DNA from: Aliiglaciecola sp. CAU 1673
GTDB lineage: Bacteria; Pseudomonadota; Gammaproteobacteria; Enterobacterales; Alteromonadaceae
Reading direction: 5' to 3'
Assembly (NCBI RefSeq): GCF_029223185.1
Contig: NZ_JARHUG010000013.1
Span: forward strand, 62,001 to 126,000
Length of the DNA: 64,000 nt
Both the position numbers and the translations under genes were made by a program. Shown piece after piece: positions 45,674 through 55,596 of the stretch (position 1 is its first letter; each line of letters starts with the position of its first letter). A model generated the notes under the pieces. That model was not told where the DNA came from and did not search any database. It worked only from the letters and a program-made list of their open reading frames with translations.

Positions 45674-45905
45674 CCCCTGCTTAACGGACTGAACCAATCT
45701 TAATAACCAAGAACGATAAAAGAGCGCCAATTCAAGAACAAGCATCTGCGTTTTGCAAGCACAACCATGCAAAATGCCGGTTTTGTAATCAGAAAAGCGC
45801 CTGTAAGGCTTAAAATTGCAAACAAACCATTAGCCAAGCAGATTAAATACGAGCTCAAGAAAAACTTTGTTAAAGTAGCCACAGATTTCATTTTTTTGTT
45901 AGTCA

Positions 45906-47201
45906 ATGCAGGACGTTAAGCCCACCCCAAGAGAGCAGCTATCCCGCGCCCTTTTCACATTATTGCTGCTGTTACCCTATACGTTGGCGTTTATGCTGTT
46001 CGTAGGAAAACGATTATTCAGGGGAAAGCAGCAAAGTTTACGCGACGCCCAGCGGCTCGGACTTTGGTTATCCATTGAACGAAAAGGCGGCTTGCTACTG
46101 CACTGTGTCTCGGTAGGGGAAGTGGTTGCGGCCACTCCACTGATTAAGAGGATAATGCTGGAGCGTAGCGAGCTCCCCATCACTATTACCACTACGACGA
46201 AGACCGGCGCTGAGCGAGTGCAGGAGTTATTTGGTAACAGCGTTCAGCATCTCTACCTGCCTTTTGACCTTCCCTTTTTGATGCGTCGTCTGATGCGCCA
46301 GGTAGATCCTCAAAAAGTCCTGATTATGGAAGTGGAGCTTTGGCCTAATCTTGTGCATACCTGTTGGGAGCGACATATCCCGATATTTGTCATCAATGCC
46401 CGTATGACCACCAAATCCATGTTGCGCTACCGTAAACTAAATACGTTGGTCAGCCCTATACTGAACCATCTCAGTGGCATCTGCGCACAAGGACAACGGG
46501 ACTTTGATAATTACCTGGCACTTGGTGCACCAACTGACAGGCTCTTTCTGACCAATAATATCAAGTTTGACTTGCCTAAAGTGCCGCGAGAGCCGCTATA
46601 CCGAGAATTCCGAACCAAGTTTGATATGAATGGGCGCCAGGTCCTAATTGCAGGAAGCACCCACGATCCGGAAGAAAAAATTCTGCTTCAGGCGTTTAAG
46701 CGTCTGAAAGCAAAATTCCCAACCTTATTGCTGATTCTGGTACCCCGACATCCGCAGCGCTTCGAAACCGTAGGCAAACTGGTCGAATCTGAAAGCCTGA
46801 GGCTAATTAAGGTGAGTGAGAACCAACCTTGTGCTGAAAACACTGACGTCTTGTTGGCCGATCAGATGGGGCTGCTGAATCAACTCTATGCCACTGCCGA
46901 TATTGCCTTTGTCGGCGGCAGCCTGGCCGAGCGGGGTGGTCATAATGCCCTCGAACCCGCAGTTTTTGGTGTCCCGGTATTAATGGGCCCATCCAGGCAT
47001 AACAACCCGCAGATTTGTCAGTTGCTGGCCGAGACCGGCGCTTTGCAACTGGTCGAAAACGAACAACATCTGGTGGAAAAGGCCGGGCGCTGGCTGGCAG
47101 ATGGCCACAAAGCCCATGAAGCGGGCAACGCCGGACGGCAAATGATCCTCTCCAGCACCGGTGCAATAGATGCGACACTGGAAAGGATCTTTGCTCAATA
47201 A
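45906..47201 (+). CDS. waaA: Lipid IV(A) 3-deoxy-D-manno-octulosonic acid transferase WaaA
   Basis: Adds Kdo to lipid IVA at the inner membrane. N-terminal anchor (LFTLLLLLPYTLAFMLFV), the HCVSVGEVVAATPLI glycine-loop region, IMEVELWPNLV, and the nucleotide-sugar site FVGGSLAERGGHNALEPAVFG. 431 residues, as usual. Start of the LPS/envelope cluster. It lies convergent to a GT9 gene 15 bases away. Confidence 0.94.
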   Translation: MQDVKPTPREQLSRALFTLLLLLPYTLAFMLFVGKRLFRGKQQSLRDAQRLGLWLSIERKGGLLLHCVSVGEVVAATPLIKRIMLERSELPITITTTTKTGAERVQELFGNSVQHLYLPFDLPFLMRRLMRQVDPQKVLIMEVELWPNLVHTCWERHIPIFVINARMTTKSMLRYRKLNTLVSPILNHLSGICAQGQRDFDNYLALGAPTDRLFLTNNIKFDLPKVPREPLYREFRTKFDMNGRQVLIAGSTHDPEEKILLQAFKRLKAKFPTLLLILVPRHPQRFETVGKLVESESLRLIKVSENQPCAENTDVLLADQMGLLNQLYATADIAFVGGSLAERGGHNALEPAVFGVPVLMGPSRHNNPQICQLLAETGALQLVENEQHLVEKAGRWLADGHKAHEAGNAGRQMILSSTGAIDATLERIFAQ

Positions 47202-47216
47202 ATAACGGATAAGCCT

Positions 47217-48251
47217 TTATTGCTTGCCCGTATCCAACCACTGGTCAATACGTTGTTTGACCAATGCCACAGGTAGCCTGGCCATAAGATCAGGTCCTTT
47301 TGCTCTGGTTCCCCAGGGTAATGCATCCCAAGGCTTGTCTTTTTGCTCGGCAATAATCTCATCATAAACGGAAGCCACTAACGCTTGGCTTAAATAGGGC
47401 CCGGTGCGCCTTGGATTACTGTGGGCATAGAGACCAATGACGGGGGTATTCACTGCCGTTGCCATATGCGCAGGACCGGTGTCCGGCGCAATGACCAGCT
47501 CTGCTTGCCCCAACAAGGCAAGCAGTTGCTTTAAGTTGGTTTTACCCACTAAATCTTCGCGAATAGCCACGGTATGCTGCAAAATCCCGTCTGCGCTGTC
47601 CCTATCCAGCTTGGCTGGACCGCCGCAAAGTACCACGGCAAAGCCTTTTTCGCTTAAGTAATTGGCTACTGCAGCATAGCGCTCGGGCAACCAGTTGCGC
47701 TCGGCCTTACTGGCGGCGGGACTGATTATTATAAAGGGGCCAAGCTCTTTGCGTTTGGCTTGGGCCCAGGCCATATCCGCCTCAGAGATCGGAATGTCCC
47801 ACCTAGGCTTGTCCACTTTCGGTACACCGATGGCATCGGCAAAGGCCATAAAACCATCCAGTACATGGGCGTGGCGCTGTGGGGCAATGCGCTTGTCGGT
47901 AAACAGCCAGTGAAACTCTTTGCTACGCTGCCAATCGAAACCAATCTTGTGCTTTGCTCTGATCTGCTTAGCCGCCAGATTGGCACGTAGCGCCACTTGC
48001 ATGACCAACAGCGCATCGAAATAATCCTGCGCCAACTCTGCTTTCAGATCCCGGTATGCCTGCCGACCGCGCTTTTTATCGAACACCACAAATCGAATAC
48101 CAGGCATATCCCCTATTAATTGATGCTCTACCTTGCCGATGACCCAGGTAATGGCAGTCTCCGGCCATTGATCACGCACTCGCTGGACCATGGCTACTGC
48201 ATGGCAAACATCACCTATCGCCGACAGGCGCAAAATACAGATACTTTTCAA
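47217..48251 (-). CDS. Glycosyltransferase family 9 (LPS heptosyltransferase-like)
   Basis: Two Rossmann domains typical of GT-B enzymes. ILRLSAIGDVCHAVAMVQRV at the start is the acceptor-binding loop shared with WaaC/WaaF, and IAPDTGPAHMATAVNTPVIG is the ADP-sugar binding motif. 344 residues. The neighbourhood (waaA, kdkA) supports transfer of heptose to the Kdo region of the core, but WaaC, WaaF and other GT9 members cannot be told apart here. Confidence 0.85.
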   Translation of the reverse strand: MKSICILRLSAIGDVCHAVAMVQRVRDQWPETAITWVIGKVEHQLIGDMPGIRFVVFDKKRGRQAYRDLKAELAQDYFDALLVMQVALRANLAAKQIRAKHKIGFDWQRSKEFHWLFTDKRIAPQRHAHVLDGFMAFADAIGVPKVDKPRWDIPISEADMAWAQAKRKELGPFIIISPAASKAERNWLPERYAAVANYLSEKGFAVVLCGGPAKLDRDSADGILQHTVAIREDLVGKTNLKQLLALLGQAELVIAPDTGPAHMATAVNTPVIGLYAHSNPRRTGPYLSQALVASVYDEIIAEQKDKPWDALPWGTRAKGPDLMARLPVALVKQRIDQWLDTGKQ

Positions 48252-48320
48252 GGGACTGTCCGTTGTTGAAAAAGGTAGAATAGAGCGAACTATGGCAATT
48301 TATCACAAATACGGGTTTTC

Positions 48321-49046
48321 ATGTCTGCCCTGACTTACGGCTACCAGGACGATCATCATTTCTTATTTGATCCAAGCTGGTTTACAAAGATTGAAGCAAG
48401 GCACTTTGCGCCATCTTACTGGCTTGAACAAGGTGCCGTACTTGGCCAGGCCCAGGGTCGCGGCACCACCTATTTCGTGCGTTATGACAAAGGTAATCTG
48501 GTGCTGCGCCACTATCGTCGTGGCGGCATACCCGGCAAGCTACTGACCGACCAGTACCTCTACCCAGGCCTTGAACACACCCGTCCCTGGCGCGAACTGA
48601 AGCTGTTAAGCTGGATGCAGTCCCAAGGGTTACCTGTTCCCACCCCGGTGGCGGCCCATGTGCATCGAAGCGGCCTCATCTATCGCGGTGATATTTTGCT
48701 GTCGATGATCCCGAACAGCCACGATCTGCATCGCTGTCTTTGTGAAGGTGCCGTCGGCGAAGATATCTGGCAAGAGGTGGGACGAGTGATTGCCAAAATG
48801 CATGCCCTGCAGGTGTGTCACAGCGATCTCAATATTCATAACCTGATGCTTGATGACAGTGGCAAAATTTGGCTGATTGACTTTGACCGCTGCGAAAAAC
48901 GACAAGGACAGGGATGGAAAAAAGATAATCTTGCCCGTCTTAAACGTTCTCTAGAGAAAGAGCAGGGACGCATGCCTGATTATCATTGGCAAGCACAACA
49001 ATGGTCCAGTCTGATGGCCGGTTACAATGAACAAACCGGGTGTTAG
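48321..49046 (+). CDS. kdkA: 3-deoxy-D-manno-octulosonic acid kinase KdkA
   Basis: Kinase-fold enzyme that phosphorylates the Kdo of lipid A-Kdo; found where a single Kdo is present. The catalytic loop is HSDLNIHNLML and the metal-binding motif is IWLIDFDRC, as in eukaryotic-like kinases. 241 residues. Divergent from the GT9 gene, convergent with the GT2 pair, overlapping it by four bases. Confidence 0.92.
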   Translation: MSALTYGYQDDHHFLFDPSWFTKIEARHFAPSYWLEQGAVLGQAQGRGTTYFVRYDKGNLVLRHYRRGGIPGKLLTDQYLYPGLEHTRPWRELKLLSWMQSQGLPVPTPVAAHVHRSGLIYRGDILLSMIPNSHDLHRCLCEGAVGEDIWQEVGRVIAKMHALQVCHSDLNIHNLMLDDSGKIWLIDFDRCEKRQGQGWKKDNLARLKRSLEKEQGRMPDYHWQAQQWSSLMAGYNEQTGC

Positions 49047-49810
49047 TCCCGGCGTTCATGATGTTCAAATAATTTGGCTTCCTTCAAAAACGCATACATG
49101 GCCTCAATGTGCGCTTGCACTAAACCTCGCTTGCCGGATAAAAACATACGCCTGAACAAATAGGACTTAACAAAAGTGATGGGAAAAATTAGCGTCAGTT
49201 TTAGCAAAGAAGGACGCTTGCCTTTTTGATATTTCTCCTTGGCTTTTAAAGAGGAATACTTGTTTTGTTTCTCCATCATTAAGGCCGTGCTGCCATAGCC
49301 AAAGTGGATCACCAAACCGGGCACATCGGCCTCTGTAGCATCTTTTTTAAGTACCAGATTTTCATGCACCAGACGATCTGTAGGGTAATCAGCACGGCCT
49401 TGCTTGAATACGCGGATGATAGAGCGTTTACCCGAAGAAGGATGCATGGCCCGCCCCCAAAAAACATCTTCAAAGTACAATCTAAGCGCATCAGCCTTTT
49501 GACTATCAACCAGATCCTGAATGCTGTCGGCCACCTGCTCCGGCAGGATTTCATCACCATCCAGGTTCATGACCCATTCGTTTTTACACAAAGACTGGGC
49601 AAACTCTTTCTGCTTAGCGAAGCCTAACCAGTCCTGATGCACCACTTTGGCTCCCATTTCCCTGGCAATATCGACTGTGCCATCGGTGCTGCCGGAGTCC
49701 ACCAAGATCACTTCATCAAAGCGCTTCAGCGGCGCTAACACTGCACGGATATGCTTCGCCTCATTACAGGTGACCAGAAAGACACTGATAGGCACCTTGG
49801 CATTAGTCAT
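49043..49810 (-). CDS. Glycosyltransferase family 2 (WaaE-like core glycosyltransferase)
   Basis: GT-A enzyme with VFLVTCNEAKHI at the nucleotide site, DEVILVDSGSTDGTVDIA and the metal-binding NLDGDEILPE. The C-terminal half has a basic amphipathic or membrane-near region (LLKLTLIFPITFVKSYLFRR) like the WaaE/KdtX group. 255 residues from the ATG at 49810, which overlaps the previous gene by eight bases. Sugar and acceptor unknown. Confidence 0.85.
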   Translation of the reverse strand: MTNAKVPISVFLVTCNEAKHIRAVLAPLKRFDEVILVDSGSTDGTVDIAREMGAKVVHQDWLGFAKQKEFAQSLCKNEWVMNLDGDEILPEQVADSIQDLVDSQKADALRLYFEDVFWGRAMHPSSGKRSIIRVFKQGRADYPTDRLVHENLVLKKDATEADVPGLVIHFGYGSTALMMEKQNKYSSLKAKEKYQKGKRPSLLKLTLIFPITFVKSYLFRRMFLSGKRGLVQAHIEAMYAFLKEAKLFEHHERRD

Positions 49811-50588
49811 GAGATTTCGCCTTGTACTTGGCGTCAGCTTGCAGTGCCACCAGCGCTGCATACTTGTGATAGGCATACTGGCCAAGGATCACCGCCATCA
49901 TGTAGCCACGCCAACCATCAAGAAAGCCACCGCGTAGAATGAACTGTTGTAAAAAGTCGGTAAAAAAACGCAAGGTAGCATACGCCATGGAAGATCGTTT
50001 GCCCTTTGCCGCCTTTTCTTCTGCAATCAGGGTGGCGTATTTAAGGTGTTTCTCCAGCACATGGTGGTAATTGCGCCAGCTATGGTGAATAAGCGGTGCC
50101 TTTAAGATCTTCTCTTTGTATACCGGCATCAGCAAGGTTTCGTGCACTTGCCTATCCTTAAACTGGGCGCCTTGCTTAAAAAACAGCTTTCCTTGAGGAG
50201 AGGCGTAACGGCCATGTTTCAGAGGCTTTCCGAATAAAAAAGTGTGCCAGGGAAAGCTGATAATGGTGGCATCAAGACGAGGGCTTGAGAGCACCTGATC
50301 GATTTCCTTTTTTAACGCATCGGTGATGATTTCGTCAGCGTCGATATTAAGTACCCACTCATGTTTGCATAGGGCCAAAGCGCGGTTTCGTTGGGGACCA
50401 TACCCGGGCCAATCAGTTTCATGGACCTCGTCGGCATATTTCTTTGCCAATGCCACAGTGTCGTCCTTACTGCCGGAGTCCAGCACAATCAACTGGTCTA
50501 CCCAGCCGGCCAGAGGCGCAAGGCACTTTTCTATACGGTCCGCCTCGTTACAGGCGATAACAAAACAAGAAATGGGTCTTCTGGTCAT
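49803..50588 (-). CDS. Glycosyltransferase family 2 (second copy, WaaE-like)
   Basis: Same architecture as its downstream neighbour: CFVIACNEADRIEKCL, DQLIVLDSGSKDDTVALA, NIDADEIITD as the DxD region, and a basic C-terminal part (LRFFTDFLQQFILRGGF). 261 residues. The two genes share a layout and overlap, so they likely arose by duplication and act successively on the LPS core. The ATG at 50588 is preferred to a TTG five codons upstream. Confidence 0.85.
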   Translation of the reverse strand: MTRRPISCFVIACNEADRIEKCLAPLAGWVDQLIVLDSGSKDDTVALAKKYADEVHETDWPGYGPQRNRALALCKHEWVLNIDADEIITDALKKEIDQVLSSPRLDATIISFPWHTFLFGKPLKHGRYASPQGKLFFKQGAQFKDRQVHETLLMPVYKEKILKAPLIHHSWRNYHHVLEKHLKYATLIAEEKAAKGKRSSMAYATLRFFTDFLQQFILRGGFLDGWRGYMMAVILGQYAYHKYAALVALQADAKYKAKSHD

Positions 50589-50715
50589 AAAGGCGGGATC
50601 CAAAGGTATTTTTCATCGGCAAGGCCGAGGTTTATGAAAGTGGCAAAACTTGATGCCTAATATAACGAAAATTAACTGAAGACAGGAGAATAGCCATAAA
50701 AAAGAATGTTAAGCT

Positions 50716-51684
50716 ATGCATCCTCCAGCCCGCAGTGGCTTTGTAAGACATCCTGATTTGGTATATCAACGAATGGAAAAAATAGGCGCTGTATTACCGC
50801 TGAAAGCGCGTGGCAGTTACGATGTAGATGATCTGAATCGCACAGATATTTTGTTTACATCCCTCGCTCACTTCGGTGCAACCGGGTTTCTTGGCCCCTT
50901 TTTTGTTGTTGTGCCAAAAGATGAAGTGCAGCTGGTCAATGACAAGCTGGCCAAATGGACTCAATTCGACATCCGCGTTGTTAGTGAATGCACGGTCGTC
51001 CCGCAGCTATCCAATTACCCTGAGATGCGCGGCTGGCGCAAACAGCAGATCATCAAGCTGGCCATCGCGAAATTGATGCCGACTCGCTTTTATCTGACCT
51101 TCGACGCCGATGTTATCTGCCTTAAGCCATTGAGTTTCGACAAGTTAGTGATAGATGGCAAAGCGCTGCTGCAGTATGAGCAACGCGCCCAACACCCCAA
51201 GTGGTGGAAATCATCAGCCCGGTTACTTAGTATGAGCCCCGTCATTGGCGATCCGGACGTCGGTATGACGGTAACGCCGGCCATCCTTGCGGTGGATATA
51301 TGCAACAAGGTAATGCTCGAATTAACGGGCAAGGATGGACAGCATTGGGTGGATGAACTGTGCTCGCTGCATCAACCCAAGAATCCGCGAAATTGGCGTA
51401 TCAGCCGTTTCCTGATGCTTAAGTGGACAGAGTATTCACTCTATTACCTGTGTGCTTTGAAACATGCCATGCTGGACAAGTTCCATGTTATCGCCGGCAC
51501 CAAAGAGATACCCCAACGACTTTTGGTACATGAATCCCACCCCTACGAGCAGTGGGATCCCGCCTACAGCTTCAGTAATAGATGTCCCGGTTTGTTTTGT
51601 GTGGTTGGCAGCAAGTCGGGGCTGTCACCACAAACCGTATTAACCAGAGTGGGTCATTTCATCGGTTGGCAGGAGGCCAGATAG
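50716..51684 (+). CDS. DUF6492-type putative glycosyltransferase
   Basis: 322 residues, no signal or membrane helix. A central FYLTFDADVICLKPL looks like the DxD metal site of a GT-A fold, preceded by MRGWRKQQIIKLAIAKLM, a pattern seen in proteins of the DUF6492 family. The function has not been shown. The start is 50716 or ATG 50773. Its TAG stop shares a base with the GTG start of the Wzi-like gene, so the two are coupled; it lies within the LPS region, supporting a role in surface polysaccharide. Confidence 0.65.
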   Translation: MHPPARSGFVRHPDLVYQRMEKIGAVLPLKARGSYDVDDLNRTDILFTSLAHFGATGFLGPFFVVVPKDEVQLVNDKLAKWTQFDIRVVSECTVVPQLSNYPEMRGWRKQQIIKLAIAKLMPTRFYLTFDADVICLKPLSFDKLVIDGKALLQYEQRAQHPKWWKSSARLLSMSPVIGDPDVGMTVTPAILAVDICNKVMLELTGKDGQHWVDELCSLHQPKNPRNWRISRFLMLKWTEYSLYYLCALKHAMLDKFHVIAGTKEIPQRLLVHESHPYEQWDPAYSFSNRCPGLFCVVGSKSGLSPQTVLTRVGHFIGWQEAR

Positions 51685-53117
51685 TGATATCCAGAAACAG
51701 AATACTTCCTGTTTTGATGTTATTTTTTTTATCGACCACCGCTATGCAGGTCGAGGCTAAAGGACTGTCACCTCTGCTGCCTTTGCAGTTATCCCCGGAG
51801 ATCGAAAACCAGATTGAAAAGGTAATGGCGCTTACCGATGGTGCGCCATTGACCAAGCCCTACAAGGCAAGTGATCTGCAGGTCAGGGCAGAACAACTTA
51901 AAGACAGCCATCCATTGCTGTATCAGCGCATCCAGAACTACCTGAAGCGCTACAAAAAAACAGCTGCCATCACCCATAGAAGTGCAGAGCTTGCTGCCTC
52001 CGGCGGCACCGCAAGGGCTCTACCCAATCAACGCGGCGCTCTTAGCGAAGCCACTTACCGAGTGTCTGCCAATGGCTTTTATCAAGCCAATCCCTATGTA
52101 CTCTTATCTGCCGGAACAATGGTCACGGATGGTCAGGATATGGCCCACAACACTACGTATCTGGCGTTGGGGTATGAATACGCACAGGTAGAAATCGGCT
52201 ATCGTGAGCATTGGTTTTCCCCGTTTCAGGATTCGGCCATGCTGGTCAGTAGCAATGCCGAAGCTTCGCCGTCTATTACCATTAGTAACAGCAATCCCAT
52301 CAGTGATTGGAATATTCGCTACGAAGTTTTCTATTCACAATTGGAAGAAGTGCAAGGCATTCGTCTTGGTGATGAGCTCTTTCCCGGACGCCCTCGCCAT
52401 GCCGGGTTACACCTGAGTTTGACACCGCTGGATTTCTGGACACTTGGCTTTAACCGCACACTGCAATTCGGTGGCGGTAAACGTGAAGTGGACTTTAGTG
52501 ATGTGATGGAAGCCATCTTCAACCCGGCCGGCAAGGATAATGTCGGGGATGTGGATACCGACGATCCGAATTACGAGTTTGGTAACCAGCAAGCTTCGAT
52601 TACCAGTAAGTTTAATTTCCATCTGGGTACGCCTGTCTCGCTTTATATGGAATTTGGCGGCGAAGACACCCTGGATGAGAGCAATTACAAACTTGGCAAC
52701 CAAACCTACTCTTTGGGCCTTTTTTTACCACTGCTCACCGATGATCTGTCGCTGAGGTATGAATTTAGCCATTGGTCCACTGCCTGGTACGTGCATCACT
52801 TGTATCAACAGGGTTATACCAATGGAGGACAGGTGCTCGGACATTGGGGCGGTGATGCGAGACAGTTTAATGACGCGGTACCAGCCTCGGCGCATTCTCT
52901 GAACCTGAATTGGGCCCTCACCGGCAGCCAAATCATCGATGGCACCCTCAGAGTCTTGCAAAATGATCCTGGCCGGCAGAGTTACGAAACCGGTTATGAA
53001 GTCAATCTGCGCTACAGTCATGCCACCAGTCTCGGATTCTGGGGCGCGGAGCTATACTGGGGCAAAGATCCCCTTGGGCAGGATTTTTCGCGTCTAAGCG
53101 CCTTTTATCGCTGGTGA
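51684..53117 (+). CDS. Capsule assembly Wzi family outer-membrane protein
   Basis: 477 residues: signal peptide (ILPVLMLFFLSTTAMQVEA), an N-terminal helical segment, then a beta-barrel ending in an aromatic residue (LSAFYRW). The family stretch AQVEIGYREHWFSPFQDSAM and the later LGFNRTLQFGGG are typical of Wzi-like proteins, which hold capsule or polysaccharide on the cell surface. The start is GTG at 51684 with GGAGG six bases upstream, overlapping the DUF6492 stop; the frame is open further upstream. Its stop overlaps the next start (GTGA). Confidence 0.85.
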   Translation: MISRNRILPVLMLFFLSTTAMQVEAKGLSPLLPLQLSPEIENQIEKVMALTDGAPLTKPYKASDLQVRAEQLKDSHPLLYQRIQNYLKRYKKTAAITHRSAELAASGGTARALPNQRGALSEATYRVSANGFYQANPYVLLSAGTMVTDGQDMAHNTTYLALGYEYAQVEIGYREHWFSPFQDSAMLVSSNAEASPSITISNSNPISDWNIRYEVFYSQLEEVQGIRLGDELFPGRPRHAGLHLSLTPLDFWTLGFNRTLQFGGGKREVDFSDVMEAIFNPAGKDNVGDVDTDDPNYEFGNQQASITSKFNFHLGTPVSLYMEFGGEDTLDESNYKLGNQTYSLGLFLPLLTDDLSLRYEFSHWSTAWYVHHLYQQGYTNGGQVLGHWGGDARQFNDAVPASAHSLNLNWALTGSQIIDGTLRVLQNDPGRQSYETGYEVNLRYSHATSLGFWGAELYWGKDPLGQDFSRLSAFYRW

Positions 53118-54262
53118 TCCCCTTGCAGGACAACTCTTTTCCCCTGGTTCCCGAGCGTCTGTTATTGCAGGCGAAAAGAGTGTTGTACATGACCCATCTG
53201 GCATTGGGTGATTTTGTCTACCAGAGAGCCTATTTGGCGGAACTGGTCGCACGCTATCCACAGCTATCTGTGGATATCTGGATTGATGACTGCAGAAGCC
53301 GCCATAAAGCCTGGCATGAGGGACGCAATCAAACGCTGGTGCAATGGCTAAAAGCGGAAGATCATCTGCAACAAATCTATCCCATCGCCCGCGATAAGAA
53401 GCATCGACAGTCAATGCTCAAGCAGGCCAGGGAAGTGCAGTACGACCTGGTTGTTTTTATCGCAAGCACCCGCAGTGAACAGTATGCCAGATATGCGCGT
53501 CAGATCGCTCCCAAGGCTTATGTGGTAGGAACCCTGACCAATCCGGCGCACCATGCGCTGAGTAAATGGTGGTACTTCCGGCAACTGGATGGATATCTCA
53601 AGGTAGATTCGTTGCATAGCAGACAGGACCTGCATATCAGCGACATTTATCAGCAAAAGTTCAAGCAGCTGCTGGGCCTGTCTCTCCCCGCAGAAAAAAG
53701 GGTGGCACCGCTGAACGTTGAGGAAAACGCGCTGATTGAAGCCCGGGATCAGTTGGCCAAATGGACACAGAAGACCGGTTTAAACGCCTCGAGCACGTTA
53801 TTTATCAACCACCTTTCCACGACCAGTAAAAGGGATTACCAGTGGTCGCAGCTGACTGAGTTGTTGTTAGCAATTCAGGCCTCCCAGGGACCAACGCTCT
53901 TTGTGCTCAACGTCCCTCCGGCACAGTTACAAGAGACAAAAGACAGGCTGGCCCGTGAGACAGTGCTTCAGCAACTTGCAATACAGCCATTTTCTGCCTC
54001 TCACTTTGTCCAGTTACCGGCCATGATTGCCGCCTCTGATCGGGTAATTACCGTAGAGACAGCGATCATGCATCTGGCGGCCTGTGTGGGAACGCCGCAA
54101 GTTGCACTGCTAAGGGACTCAGCCACTAGTTGGCGACCACTTGGTCCGGCTGTTCTTGTTTATGGTAAGGAGAGAGTGGATCGCATCCCGGTAAGCCAGG
54201 TGGTGGAAGCATATTTACAACTTAGCTCCTTGCTATCGCATAAATTGACCGGTCGGGCTTAA
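53114..54262 (+). CDS. Glycosyltransferase family 9-like protein
   Basis: 382 residues with a GT9-type layout: VLYMTHLALGDFVYQRAYLA at the N-terminal acceptor loop and VITVETAIMHLAACVGTPQV at the donor site, equivalent to DTGPAHMA in the heptosyltransferases but with Glu-Thr-Ala-Ile in place of the usual Asp-Thr-Gly-Pro. This divergence suggests a different sugar or acceptor. The GTG start overlaps the Wzi-like stop by four bases, implying translational coupling. Confidence 0.72.
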   Translation: MIPLQDNSFPLVPERLLLQAKRVLYMTHLALGDFVYQRAYLAELVARYPQLSVDIWIDDCRSRHKAWHEGRNQTLVQWLKAEDHLQQIYPIARDKKHRQSMLKQAREVQYDLVVFIASTRSEQYARYARQIAPKAYVVGTLTNPAHHALSKWWYFRQLDGYLKVDSLHSRQDLHISDIYQQKFKQLLGLSLPAEKRVAPLNVEENALIEARDQLAKWTQKTGLNASSTLFINHLSTTSKRDYQWSQLTELLLAIQASQGPTLFVLNVPPAQLQETKDRLARETVLQQLAIQPFSASHFVQLPAMIAASDRVITVETAIMHLAACVGTPQVALLRDSATSWRPLGPAVLVYGKERVDRIPVSQVVEAYLQLSSLLSHKLTGRA

Positions 54263-54284
54263 TTTCTGTCATCGGCTAAGTTAA

Positions 54285-54806
<522 letters not shown>

Positions 54807-54897
54807 TCCCCATGAAAGGCGCTATTTCAAGTTTGTAATGTGACCCTATGCCTGACTCCGTCATCCACGGCCCACCTGCAACGGCTTACTATTCCCA

Positions 54898-55596
54898 ATG
54901 AGAATATATCAATCTCGTCGTGTGCTGTACGTAGAAGATGACATCAATAGCGCAGAAATCCTAACCCTGTATTTGAAGCAGCAAGGTCTGGATGTACAGC
55001 ACTACGACAATGCGCAAGATGCCACAAGAGCACTGAACAACCTTAATTGGGACATCGCTATTTTCGATATTATGCTGCCTGGCGGGGACGGTCGACAACT
55101 GCTGCATAAAGCTGTTGAACTGAACATTCCGACGATCATGGTAACGGCAAAGGTTTCAGAGTCTGACCGACTGCAAGGGTTTGATGCGGGCGCGGATGAT
55201 TATGTCTGTAAGCCTTACAGTCCCAGAGAGCTGACTTCCCGGGTGCTGGCTTTATTAAAGCGTACCCGCGTCGGCCATCAGAAAGACCGACTCCAATTTA
55301 CCGACCTAACTATCAATCCAAATAGCCACTGCGCAGAAATAAGCGGGCAGGATTTAGCGCTGACCAGCGCAGAGTTTTCATTGCTGATGGCATTTGCCAG
55401 CCAACCAGGCAAAGTACTCAGCCGCAAAGAGTTGCTGGACACCTTATATAAGCACGATGAAGCGGTTACAGAGCGAACTATAGACACACACATGGTTAAC
55501 CTCAGGAAAAAGCTAGGTGACAACAAGCACAGCCCAAAGTATATCGTCACTCGGTATGGGCAGGGCTATCAGTTTGTCGGCAGAAGGAGCATATAG
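54898..55596 (+). CDS. OmpR/PhoB-family response regulator
   Basis: Receiver domain (residues 8-122) with the acidic pair Glu13/Asp14-Asp15 region, phosphoacceptor Asp57 in IAIFDIMLPG, Thr83 and Lys105 (CKPYSP), followed by a winged-helix DNA-binding domain (LTSAEFSLLMAFASQPGKVL, TERTIDTHMVNLRKKLGD, YIVTRYGQGYQF). 232 residues. No clear ribosome site is seen before the ATG. Its stop shares one base with the GTG start of the kinase gene. Target genes unknown; the following protease gene is a candidate. Confidence 0.9.
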   Translation: MRIYQSRRVLYVEDDINSAEILTLYLKQQGLDVQHYDNAQDATRALNNLNWDIAIFDIMLPGGDGRQLLHKAVELNIPTIMVTAKVSESDRLQGFDAGADDYVCKPYSPRELTSRVLALLKRTRVGHQKDRLQFTDLTINPNSHCAEISGQDLALTSAEFSLLMAFASQPGKVLSRKELLDTLYKHDEAVTERTIDTHMVNLRKKLGDNKHSPKYIVTRYGQGYQFVGRRSI

